NCBI GenBank assembly: GCA_003645735.1
Contig: QNBQ01000028.1
Coordinates: 1-10,200, forward strand
Source of the DNA: Candidatus Poribacteria bacterium
GTDB lineage: Bacteria; Poribacteria; WGA-4E; B28-G17
Direction of reading: 5' to 3'
DNA: 10,200 nt
Below, in pieces: positions 1 through 7,385 of this stretch. The notes under the pieces are model-generated. The model made no database searches, was not told the origin of the DNA, and was given only the letters and a program-made list of their open reading frames with translations. The translations under genes were made by a program, and so were the position numbers. The stretch's first letter is position 1. Every line of letters begins with the position of its first letter.

Positions 1-901
1 GCTCGAACGGCAGCTCATCGGCCAGCTCCTTATAAGCCTTGATGGCGTTGGGGTAGTTCTTCAGCTTCCTCCAGCCCTCGGCTATGGCTATGTAGGACTG
101 GGCGATCTGGTCGGTGTAGATGCCGTATTTGTCGGCCTGAGTCACGTGCCGGCCCGCCTTCTCGAACTTCATCGCCACCTCTTTCCTGAACTTCTTGATC
201 GTTTCTATCTGGGCGGCGATCTCCTTCAGTATCCTATCGGTGTCCTTAAGGGTTCTCTCGGCGTATCTGGCGAACTCGGAGTCCGGATACTTCTTGATCA
301 CCTCCATGTAGGCCTGCCATCCCTTCTCGTAGTCATACAGCTTGTAGAAGTAGATGTTGCCTATCTGGTAGAGGATCTGCGGCACGTTGGTGTATTGGGG
401 GAACTCCTTTATCAGCTTCCTGTAGGTCTCGATCGCCTTCTCATACTGTCCCAGCCTCTCGTAGGCCTGTGCCATGTCGTGCAGAGCCTGAGCGGCCGCT
501 TTGTTCCCCTTTTCGGTGCCGGGGTTGTTGTCGTAGATGTATTGAGCGCGGGTTATGACCTGTCTTTCCCTCTGGATCCTAGCCCTCTCCGACCTGGCCA
601 TCATGTCCAGGTAGCCGCCCTTGACCTCCTTGGTGACCTCGTCGAAGTATTTTATCGCCTTGTCCCACTCGAACTCCCTCTCGTAGATCTGTCCCAGCCT
701 GAACTTCGCTTTTGTTGCGAACTCGGACCCCGGGTATTTCTCGATGATCTGGAGGTATAGCCTCTTGGCCTCCTCGTAGTCCCCGCGCTCAAAAGCCCTC
801 TCGGCGTTTTGGAACATAGCGCCCTTCATCACGCCGCAGCCGATGATGAACGCCGAGACGAGCGCGAGGACCGCCGGCACCATCAACTTCCTCGACATCA
901 T
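1..901 (-). CDS. TPR-repeat outer-membrane-type lipoprotein (3' end outside window)
   Basis: The reading frame is open from the ATG pair at 901/898 to the left edge, so about 300 residues are visible and the C-terminus is missing. The N-terminus is a lipoprotein signal: Met-Met-Ser-Arg-Lys, a hydrophobic run, then a lipobox Ile-Ile-Gly-Cys with the acylated Cys at residue 22. The rest is helical with TPR-like units of the YbgF/BamD type around residues 32-60, 65-95, 135-170, 175-205 and 265-295 (for example AERAFERGDYEEAKRLY and AYERLGQYEKAIETYRKL). A charged coiled-coil-like stretch lies near 215-250. An SD (GGAGG/GGGGAG) lies directly upstream in the 31-nt gap after the TonB-family gene, so it is probably the fifth gene of the operon. 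By family it should be a periplasm-facing scaffold anchored in a membrane, with no enzymatic motif. BamD is an alternative, but the context and non-classical repeat spacing make a specific name unsafe. Confidence 0.85.
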   Translation of the reverse strand, partial: MMSRKLMVPAVLALVSAFIIGCGVMKGAMFQNAERAFERGDYEEAKRLYLQIIEKYPGSEFATKAKFRLGQIYEREFEWDKAIKYFDEVTKEVKGGYLDMMARSERARIQRERQVITRAQYIYDNNPGTEKGNKAAAQALHDMAQAYERLGQYEKAIETYRKLIKEFPQYTNVPQILYQIGNIYFYKLYDYEKGWQAYMEVIKKYPDSEFARYAERTLKDTDRILKEIAAQIETIKKFRKEVAMKFEKAGRHVTQADKYGIYTDQIAQSYIAIAEGWRKLKNYPNAIKAYKELADELPFE

Positions 902-932
902 CTCCCCTGACTCCTCCTTTTTCGAAAGTTTT

Positions 933-1790
933 TCACTCCTCAAACTTCCTCCTGAACGTTATCGTTATCTCGCCCCACTGCGGCTTTTGCTCGACGTATT
1001 TGGGCAGCGGGGCGAACTTAAGCCTTTTGACCCAGTTTATGGCTATCCTCTCAAGCTGAACGCTGCCCGCCGTCCGCTTCCGCTGCACCTTGAAGACATA
1101 CCCCTCGGGGTTGACCCAAAACGTCAAGACAACCTCCCCCACCTCGTTCCCCGGAGCCTCTGGGATCGGAGGGATGTATTCGACCTTTCTTCCGCTCACC
1201 TCTCCCCTTATGGGGAACGGCAGGCCAGGAGGAGATCCAACCTTCGGCTTGAGCGAGAGGGTTGGCTCGTAAACCTTGCCGGTGGGTGTTCCCCTGGGAG
1301 GCGCGGAGGTGATCCGATCGATCCCCCTTCTCGAGCGACGCGGGAGCGGTATCCTCTCCTCCCCGCCCGGTATCTCCTTGGCCCTGAACGGTATGTCCTC
1401 TCCCCTCTCCACTCCCCCCTCCATCCTCCGCCTGCGCGGGTAATCGAGCATGAACTTCTCCGGGTTCAGCTCGTCCACCGGGGATCTGGGCTTGATCTGG
1501 AGGAACCTGTCCTCCTCTTCGGCCGCGGCCAACGCCCTCTCCAGGATCTCCTCCGCCTTCAACGTCAGCTCCTCAGGTATAGCGGCCTTCCCGCTGCGGG
1601 CCTTGATCTGCGCCTGAAGCTCCGGGAACTCCGGCAGCTGGGGGAGCCGGATCAGATCGACCTGGATCGGCTCCTCGACCCGCTCCACCTTCCTCGGCTT
1701 GGTGTAAATGGCCATCGCGAAGACGAAGACCAGGATGATGTGTTCGATGAAGGCGATGAAGATGAAGAACTTCAAGCCCCTCCTAACCAT
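933..1790 (-). CDS. TonB-family energy transducer
   Basis: A 285-aa protein with TonB architecture. It has a short basic N-terminus, one transmembrane helix (about residues 8-29) and the post-membrane segment EEPIQVDLIRLP common in TonB/TolA-like proteins. A long periplasmic linker (about 50-200) rich in Pro, Arg and Glu follows, then a TonB C-terminal domain (about 205-281) with FWVNPEGYVFKVQ, LERIAINWVKRLKFAPLP and a final GEITITF strand. By family knowledge it passes energy from the inner-membrane motor to an outer-membrane partner. The first 8 nt overlap the end of the ExbB-like gene, and a GGGGGTGA stretch may serve as SD, so translation is probably coupled. An oddity is Glu16 beside His17 within the membrane helix. 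E. coli TonB has a Ser-X3-His motif here; this protein keeps the His but has Ala at the Ser position. The family call is secure; the substrate or receptor served is unknown. Confidence 0.92.
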   Translation of the reverse strand: MVRRGLKFFIFIAFIEHIILVFVFAMAIYTKPRKVERVEEPIQVDLIRLPQLPEFPELQAQIKARSGKAAIPEELTLKAEEILERALAAAEEEDRFLQIKPRSPVDELNPEKFMLDYPRRRRMEGGVERGEDIPFRAKEIPGGEERIPLPRRSRRGIDRITSAPPRGTPTGKVYEPTLSLKPKVGSPPGLPFPIRGEVSGRKVEYIPPIPEAPGNEVGEVVLTFWVNPEGYVFKVQRKRTAGSVQLERIAINWVKRLKFAPLPKYVEQKPQWGEITITFRRKFEE

Positions 1791-2481
1791 TCAGATCATC
1801 ACCCCCGAACGTCTCAAGCTTCAGCTTCTCGTAAAGCTTCATCTCCGCCGATGCCAGGAACTTCACCAGCGATATCGAATGTCTCTCCATCTCCCGCAGG
1901 ATCGACTCGGCCTTGTTGGCGAAGTATTGATGGGCGATGAGGGCCGGAATGGCGACGGCCAGCCCGGCAGCCGTGGTGATGAGCGATTGGGATATGCCCT
2001 TGGCCATGCTCAGCTCGGCGTTGGCCATGATGTCCATCATCCCCAGCGCGCCGAACGATTTGATCATGCCCAGAACCGTCCCCAAAAGGCCCGTGTAGGT
2101 CGAGACCGAGGGGATAACGCCCAGAACCTTTAAATACCTCTCTATCTCCGGCTTCTCCCTCAGCCCGGCGAAGTGGACGACCTTCTTAAGCCTCTCCTCA
2201 TCGTAGTGACGGTGAATTATACCGGCTTTGATGATGTTAGTCAAGGGGCCGGGGCGTTTGTCGCAAAGCGCGATCGCTATCTCCGGGCTTCCCCTCTCCA
2301 GGACGTTGTATATCCTCGCGATGAACTGAGCGGGGATCAGCTTGCTCCGTCGCAGGTTGACCGCCCTCTCGATTATGATCGCGTGGGCGATTATCGAGTA
2401 GATGGCGATCAACCCCAGGATCCATCCGCCGCTTAAGGCCTGTTCCAAACCCTTCCTGGCCATCTCCAGGAAGCCGTCCAT
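1783..2481 (-). CDS. MotA/TolQ/ExbB proton-channel family protein
   Basis: A 232-aa inner-membrane protein with the three-helix ExbB/TolQ layout: TM1 about residues 17-38, a cytoplasmic loop, TM2 about 121-145 and TM3 about 163-188. The diagnostic blocks are TGLLGTVLGMIKSF in TM2 and GISQSLITTAAGLAVAIPAL in TM3. Members form the pentameric stator through which proton flow drives TonB or TolA. The conserved Thr residues of the two helices are present. The Glu that E. coli ExbB has in TM3 (Glu176, in GIAEALL) is Gln165 here, read directly from the codon CAA. The start overlaps the stop of the upstream barrel gene by one base (TGATG) and follows a strong SD (GGGGAGG, 5-nt spacer). The TonB-family gene follows with an 8-nt overlap. 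No ExbD/TolR gene lies between or beside them. Whether it acts as ExbB, TolQ or a divergent stator is not decidable here. Confidence 0.94.
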   Translation of the reverse strand: MDGFLEMARKGLEQALSGGWILGLIAIYSIIAHAIIIERAVNLRRSKLIPAQFIARIYNVLERGSPEIAIALCDKRPGPLTNIIKAGIIHRHYDEERLKKVVHFAGLREKPEIERYLKVLGVIPSVSTYTGLLGTVLGMIKSFGALGMMDIMANAELSMAKGISQSLITTAAGLAVAIPALIAHQYFANKAESILREMERHSISLVKFLASAEMKLYEKLKLETFGGDDLNG

Positions 2482-4091
2482 CAGAACCTCCCCCTCACGC
2501 CGACTCCCAGCCTGGTCCTGGCGGCCTTATAGCCCTCCATGATCTCCGGCTGAACCGTGTAAAACTCCGCCCTCATGAAGGCCGACAGCCCCTCGGCGAG
2601 CCTCACGGAGACCTCCGGGGCCAAAAATCCATACCCGCTTAAGCTTCCCTCCCCCTCCGCGTCGGCGTATCTCGCCCCGACTATCCCCCCCTCAACCGTC
2701 AAAACCATCCCTCCGCCCGGGGGTTCATATCTCCCCTCCCATCTCAGGACGGTTTGGGGCCTGTAAGGGATATGATCGCCCTCCTCGGGCATATGAAACT
2801 CGCGCCGATAGGAGAAGGAGATCGACGTCCCCCTCCCGGGCCGGAACGCCAGCTCGATAGAGATCCCCGCCACCTTCGCCTTCATCCCCTCGTATTGCCA
2901 GGTCTTGACCGGCTCGCCCTCAAGTTCCACAGGAACGGGCAGCTCGCCATACCTCCTGAAAAACCCCGTGACCTTCAGCTCGGTTGACCTCTCGGGCCGG
3001 AACCCGATCCCCCCTTTCGCCTCCCAGAACCTCTCGATCGGCGGGGAGGGGTTAACGGCGACGAACTCCTCCTCGAAGAGCCTCTCCCCCGTCGCCGGCA
3101 GCCCGACCTTCCGCCTCAGGGCCAGCTCGAGCAGGATCGATCCCCCGGCGGTGGTGCAGGCCGAAAGCTCAGGGGCCAGGTAGATCCTCTCCCCGTAGCC
3201 TATCAGCTCCGCTCCGAAGCCCAGGACGATAGGCCCCACCCTCTCGAAGTTATCCCTCAGGTAAGCGGTGAGGAAGCCTATCCCCTCGGACTCCTCCCCT
3301 CTGGAGCAGGAGATGTATCCGCCCGAAAAGCCGAGGGAGATGGGGTTGAGGAAGGGGTAGACGACGTTCGCGTCCAGGTCAAGTCTCATCTCGGTCAGCG
3401 AGTTGGAGACGCCCCAATCCCCTTCCATCTGAAACCCCGAAAGGTCGATGCCGATCGATATGTCGCCCTCCTTCGACGTCTCCCTGTTCCACTCGGCCTC
3501 GATCCTCCACAGCGACAGATCCTGCCGTTTGATCCCCTCTTCGGGCTCGGCGGGCAGCCAGCCGAGGTTTTTCAACTCGTATCCGAGGCCAGCCCGCAAG
3601 GAGGAGGGCTTGCGGTCGTATCCCAGGCTCAACCCGACGCCCATGAAGCTCCTCCTGCCCCGCCCGGCGGTCATCCTATCGCCCATGCTCTCAAGCTTCA
3701 CCCTCAACGCTCCCCTCACCCCCTCCACCCCGCCGAAGGCGAGCAGGTCGGCTTTCAGGAATCCGGGGGTGCCAGGCGATACAGAGAGGATCATCCCCTG
3801 CCGGGTCAAAGCCCTCCGCTCGGGCCTGACCACCATCCCCGGAAGTAGGGCCGGGGGCAGGTTCCAGGGCTTCTCTTTGGGCCGGTCGATGAGGTAGACC
3901 GGGATAGGGGGAAGCGATGGGTCGGCGAACGGCCTCCTCTGAACGAGCGACACCGTCGTGACGTCGATTATCCGGGCCTCTATCCTCCGCGGAAGCTCCT
4001 CGGCCCTGAGCCTCTCCCCCTTCCTCTCCTGAGGCCAGCCGATCGCCGCGATCAACCCGATCAGTATGATAGCCAAACCCGTCCTCATCAT
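2481..4091 (-). CDS. Predicted outer-membrane beta-barrel protein
   Basis: A 536-aa protein I cannot assign to a named family. It begins with a signal peptide (MMRTGLAIILIGLIAAIG, cleavage probably near residue 18). A periplasmic Pro-rich segment of roughly 100 residues follows. From about residue 100 to the end come alternating amphipathic strands with short turns, rich in Gly and aromatic residues, such as GVGLSLGYDR, SISFSYRREF and ELKVTGFFRRYGELP. It ends in an amphipathic strand with terminal Phe (GVGVRGRF), like the C-terminal signal of BamA-assembled barrels. The last 200 residues look like the barrel end of TonB-dependent receptors, but I see no plug domain. A stretch at residues 38-48 (RIIDVTTVS) loosely resembles a Ton box. 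The ATGATGA at the start overlaps the stop of the upstream TPR gene, and there is no strong SD, so reinitiation coupling is likely. Inferred role: outer-membrane partner of the TonB-like protein encoded downstream. Confidence 0.72.
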   Translation of the reverse strand: MMRTGLAIILIGLIAAIGWPQERKGERLRAEELPRRIEARIIDVTTVSLVQRRPFADPSLPPIPVYLIDRPKEKPWNLPPALLPGMVVRPERRALTRQGMILSVSPGTPGFLKADLLAFGGVEGVRGALRVKLESMGDRMTAGRGRRSFMGVGLSLGYDRKPSSLRAGLGYELKNLGWLPAEPEEGIKRQDLSLWRIEAEWNRETSKEGDISIGIDLSGFQMEGDWGVSNSLTEMRLDLDANVVYPFLNPISLGFSGGYISCSRGEESEGIGFLTAYLRDNFERVGPIVLGFGAELIGYGERIYLAPELSACTTAGGSILLELALRRKVGLPATGERLFEEEFVAVNPSPPIERFWEAKGGIGFRPERSTELKVTGFFRRYGELPVPVELEGEPVKTWQYEGMKAKVAGISIELAFRPGRGTSISFSYRREFHMPEEGDHIPYRPQTVLRWEGRYEPPGGGMVLTVEGGIVGARYADAEGEGSLSGYGFLAPEVSVRLAEGLSAFMRAEFYTVQPEIMEGYKAARTRLGVGVRGRF

Positions 4092-7000
4092 CTCGGAGAG
4101 GGATGAAGTTTTTCGAGCTCCTCAAGCTTTCTCCTGGCGTATTCCAGCCGTTTCTCCCACCCTTTTCTCCTCTTCGGGTGGCTGGAGAACTGCTTGACCG
4201 CCCGTCTGAACCAGGTCTTGGCGTCCTCCCACCTCTTCAACCTCTCATAGCACTCACCGGCCCTGATGAGGGCGGTGAGGGCGCTGTCGGGATCGATCTG
4301 ATCGTATACGAGCGCCATCCTCAGGTATGTCTCGGCGGCCTCCTCGTCCCTGCCCATCTTCGCCAGCGCCTCGGCTTTGAAGAGCAGGGCGGATATGATC
4401 GTCTCGTCGGAAAACCTGCGCCGTTTGTCGTTGAGTATCCTATCGAACGCCTTGACCGCCTCGGCATGCTTCCCCTGCTTGAGAAGCGCCGTTCCCAGCG
4501 CCAGGAGAGCCGCCTCATAATGCGCCGATCTCGGATACCTCTCGATCAGCGTCGAGTAGGCCTTTGCCGCCTCGTCCAGCTCCCCCATCTCCTCATAACA
4601 TCTCCCCATAGCCAGCAGCGCCCTCTCCGCCTCGGGCGATTTGGGGTGTTCCGCCACGACCCGCCTGAACAGCTCGACCGCCCTCTTCAGATCCCTCCTC
4701 GGATTTTCCTTATCGAACAGACACCAGCCGGCGAAGTAGAGAGCCGCGGGGCCGTATTCGCTTTTCGGGTCGACTTTCAGGAAAGCTTTGACCGCCTGGG
4801 AGTAGGATTTCAGCCTGTAGTAGGCCCTGCCGATGTAAAACTGGGCCTGAACGGCCGCGTCGCTTCCCGGGTATCTCTCGACGACCTTTTGGAACTCGGC
4901 TATGGCCTGCTGGTAGTTGCCGGCGTCGTAAAACGAGATGGCGATGTTGAGCTGGGCATCGGGGGCAAGCTCGCTTTCGGGGTATTTAGCTATCAGCTCC
5001 TTGTAAGCCGCCTCCGCCCTCCTCTCATCGCCCATCTGTATGTATGAGGCGGCTATCCCGTAAAGCGCGTCATCCGCCCACTCGCTTTTCGGAAACAGCT
5101 CAACGACCTTCCGATAGTTTTCCACCGCTTTATCGTATTGGCCGAGGTTGAAGTAACATTCGGCTATCTCGTATTGAGCCTCTGGCCTCAGATCCCTGAA
5201 CCTCTCCTCCCCCGCCTCCTGGGCCGGTATCTTTTCGTTGGGGTATCTCTCCACGATTATCCTGTATTGGGCGATCGCTTCAGCGTATTGGCCTTTCTTG
5301 AAGAATGAGTTGGCGATCCCGAAGATCGCCTGGGCGGCCAGCGGGGTGGCGGGGTATCTCTTGAGAAGCTCGGTGAAGGCGTCTACCGCCTCGTCATACC
5401 TCTCCATCTTGTAGAGGACCCAGCCCACCCTGTAAAGCGCGTTGTCCTCCCAATCGCTTCCCGGATATCTGTTGGGCATCGCCTTGAAGGTCTCCAGCGC
5501 CTCGGGGTATCGCTTCAGGTTGATGAGACAGATGCCGATGTGATAAAGCGCGTCGTCGCACAGGTCGCTGTTGGGGTGCTCGTCGATCAGCCTCCTCCAG
5601 GCCTTCATCGCCGCCTCGAACTTCGCCCGCCTGGCCTTCTCCGATCGGCTCGTCTGAGCCTCGGAGAAGTAGGTCCAGCCGATGCCGTAGAGGCATTTAT
5701 CGTTCCACTCGCCTGTCGGGAAGAGGTTGAGGATCTCGGCGTAGAGCTTTCGCGCCTCGGCGTAATCCCCCTGCCAGTAGGTGCTTTCGGCCATCAGGAA
5801 GCGCGCCTTGTAGGCGAACCTGCTTTCGGGATGTCCCTGCAACAGCCGCCTACAGGCGTCGATCGCCCCCAGATAGTCCTTCAGCTCGAACTTCGACCTC
5901 GCCAGCCAGTATAAAGCCTCGTCCGCCGAGGCCCCCTCGATTTTCGAGTCGGGGTTCTCCCTGAGGAAGGTCTCGAAAGTCTCCGCCGCGTTTTTGTAAT
6001 CGCCCTCGCTGAAATAAGCCACCCCCAGCTGGAAGAGGGCCAGCGGCCTCAGGGGGGTCCTCGGGTATCTCCGGAGGAGCTCTTTAAACGAGTTGACGGC
6101 CGATTTATAATCGCGGAGGCTCAGATATGAAGAGCCTATCCCGAAGAGGGCGTCGTCGGCGTATTTCGATCTCCTGCCCACCCTGCGGTATTCGAGTATG
6201 GCCGAGTTGAACTGGCCCTGGAGCCTTCTGCACTCCCCCATGTAAAACCTGGCCGCGTCCTTCAGCTCCGATCCCGGCGTCTCGGCCACCAGCTTGAAGT
6301 TCCTGTAGGCGTCGGAATATCTCCTCTGCTTGAAGTGGGCGAAGGCTATGCCGTATCGGGCGTCGTCGGCGACCTCGCTTGCGGGGTAAAGCTCCATAAC
6401 CCTGTTGTATTCGTGGATCGCCTCGGCGTATTTGCCCTGAGCTAACAGCACCTCGGCTATCCAGAACTGCGCTTCGGCGGCCACCTCCTCCATCCCGGGG
6501 AACCTCTTCAGCATCAGCTCGAACTGCCTTTTGGCACCCTCAAGATCGCCCATCTGGAAATAGCACTCCCCAAGCCTGAAACCGGCGCTGGCGACCAGCT
6601 TCTCGTGTTTCCGATCGGCGGAGTATTTCGATATGAACCGCTTGAACTCCTCGGCGGCCTCCTTCCACCGTTTGAGCGAGAAGAGACACTCGGCCATCCT
6701 GTAAGAGGCCTCGACCGCCTCGGGCGCATCGGGGAACTCGGCCACGAGCTGTTTGAAGGCGTTATATGCCGATTGATACCTGCCCAGGTAGTAAAGGCTC
6801 CACCCTTTGGAGTAGAGGGCATATTTTCTCTCAGGGGCTTTGGGGTATTTTTTGAGCAGCTGGTCGTAATAGGCGATCGCCTTGGGGTAGTTCCTCAGCC
6901 GGAAGTAGGACTCGCCTATGTAAAACAGGCAGGAGGAGATAACGGGCGGTTCCTTTGACTTAGCCGCAACCTCCTCGAAAGCCCTTATCGCCTCCTCGTA

Positions 7001-7330
7001 TCTGCCCTGTCTGAACCAGGCGATCCCCACCCCCCTGACGGCATCGAGCCTCAGGGGGCTTTTGGGGTAGTTGGCCTCCAATCGCTTGTAGTATTTGACC
7101 GCCTCCTCCAGCTTTCCGAGCTTCAGGGCGCACTCGGCCGCCAGGAAGAGGGCGTCGTCGGCGTTTTCGCTTTCGGGGTAATCCTGGACGAACTTCAGCA
7201 GGTGTTTCTTCGCGAGCTCATAGGCGCCCGACTCATACAGCCTGTATGCGAACAGGTAATCCTCCCTCTCCCCGGCTTGGCAGGCGGCTGCGATCAGGAA
7301 GAGCGCTGATGCCAAGAGAAATCTCCTCAT
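4088..7330 (-). CDS. Giant secreted TPR-repeat protein (about 26 repeats)
   Basis: A 1080-aa protein starting with a signal sequence, MRRFLLASALFLIAAAC. The Cys at residue 17 could be a lipidation site, but the preceding AAA is only a weak lipobox, so ordinary signal-peptide cleavage is also possible. From about residue 22 to the C-terminus it consists of about 26 TPR-like units of 34-40 residues. Most carry the signature of the YbgF/BamD-type subfamily: a Tyr-Pro-x-Ser segment, then Ala-Asp-Asp-Ala-Leu-Tyr, then Gly-x-Tyr-x-x-Ala (for example RYPGSDWEDNALYRVGWVLY). No catalytic domain is visible. By family it should be a periplasmic superhelical scaffold binding peptides or envelope proteins. 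It is the first gene of the operon, with its own promoter and a GGAGG SD 7 nt before the ATG. Its stop overlaps the ATGATG of the barrel gene. Repeat-rich composition makes orthology assignment unreliable. Confidence 0.9.
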   Translation of the reverse strand: MRRFLLASALFLIAAACQAGEREDYLFAYRLYESGAYELAKKHLLKFVQDYPESENADDALFLAAECALKLGKLEEAVKYYKRLEANYPKSPLRLDAVRGVGIAWFRQGRYEEAIRAFEEVAAKSKEPPVISSCLFYIGESYFRLRNYPKAIAYYDQLLKKYPKAPERKYALYSKGWSLYYLGRYQSAYNAFKQLVAEFPDAPEAVEASYRMAECLFSLKRWKEAAEEFKRFISKYSADRKHEKLVASAGFRLGECYFQMGDLEGAKRQFELMLKRFPGMEEVAAEAQFWIAEVLLAQGKYAEAIHEYNRVMELYPASEVADDARYGIAFAHFKQRRYSDAYRNFKLVAETPGSELKDAARFYMGECRRLQGQFNSAILEYRRVGRRSKYADDALFGIGSSYLSLRDYKSAVNSFKELLRRYPRTPLRPLALFQLGVAYFSEGDYKNAAETFETFLRENPDSKIEGASADEALYWLARSKFELKDYLGAIDACRRLLQGHPESRFAYKARFLMAESTYWQGDYAEARKLYAEILNLFPTGEWNDKCLYGIGWTYFSEAQTSRSEKARRAKFEAAMKAWRRLIDEHPNSDLCDDALYHIGICLINLKRYPEALETFKAMPNRYPGSDWEDNALYRVGWVLYKMERYDEAVDAFTELLKRYPATPLAAQAIFGIANSFFKKGQYAEAIAQYRIIVERYPNEKIPAQEAGEERFRDLRPEAQYEIAECYFNLGQYDKAVENYRKVVELFPKSEWADDALYGIAASYIQMGDERRAEAAYKELIAKYPESELAPDAQLNIAISFYDAGNYQQAIAEFQKVVERYPGSDAAVQAQFYIGRAYYRLKSYSQAVKAFLKVDPKSEYGPAALYFAGWCLFDKENPRRDLKRAVELFRRVVAEHPKSPEAERALLAMGRCYEEMGELDEAAKAYSTLIERYPRSAHYEAALLALGTALLKQGKHAEAVKAFDRILNDKRRRFSDETIISALLFKAEALAKMGRDEEAAETYLRMALVYDQIDPDSALTALIRAGECYERLKRWEDAKTWFRRAVKQFSSHPKRRKGWEKRLEYARRKLEELEKLHPSPR

Positions 7331-7350
7331 CCTTCCCCCTCCGCTAGGCT

Positions 7351-7380
7351 ATTATAACATTGGATCATCGCTCGTTTCAA
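7351..7380 (-). promoter_or_regulatory. Sigma70-type promoter of the TPR/barrel/ExbB/TonB operon
   Basis: On the minus strand a perfect TATAAT -10 box (7356-7351) lies 18 nt after TTGAAA (7380-7375, five of six matches to the -35 consensus). Predicted transcription starts near 7344, giving a leader of only about 14 nt that holds the GGAGG SD before the ATG at 7330. The promoter fills the 55-nt gap after the phosphatase stop, so the operon can be expressed independently of that gene. An 8-bp palindrome AACCGGTT (7379-7386) touches the -35 box and the phosphatase stop. Confidence 0.8.
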
Positions 7381-7385
7381 CCGGT

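Noticed and set aside
843-1940. Long 365-aa open frame on the plus strand opposite the TonB-like gene
   Set aside because: It lies antisense to the TonB-family and ExbB-like genes, which have clear domains and SDs. The plus-strand frame has low-complexity Arg/Leu/Pro content, no recognisable motif and no SD.
4103-5047. 314-aa plus-strand open frame opposite the large TPR gene
   Set aside because: It is a shadow of the high-GC repetitive TPR coding sequence; its composition mirrors the opposite strand and it shows no family motif.
4088-7330. Possible CRISPR or DNA-level tandem repeat array in the TPR gene
   Set aside because: The repeated pattern is at protein level with a period of about 102-120 nt and poor nucleotide identity; there are no regular identical direct repeats with spacers.
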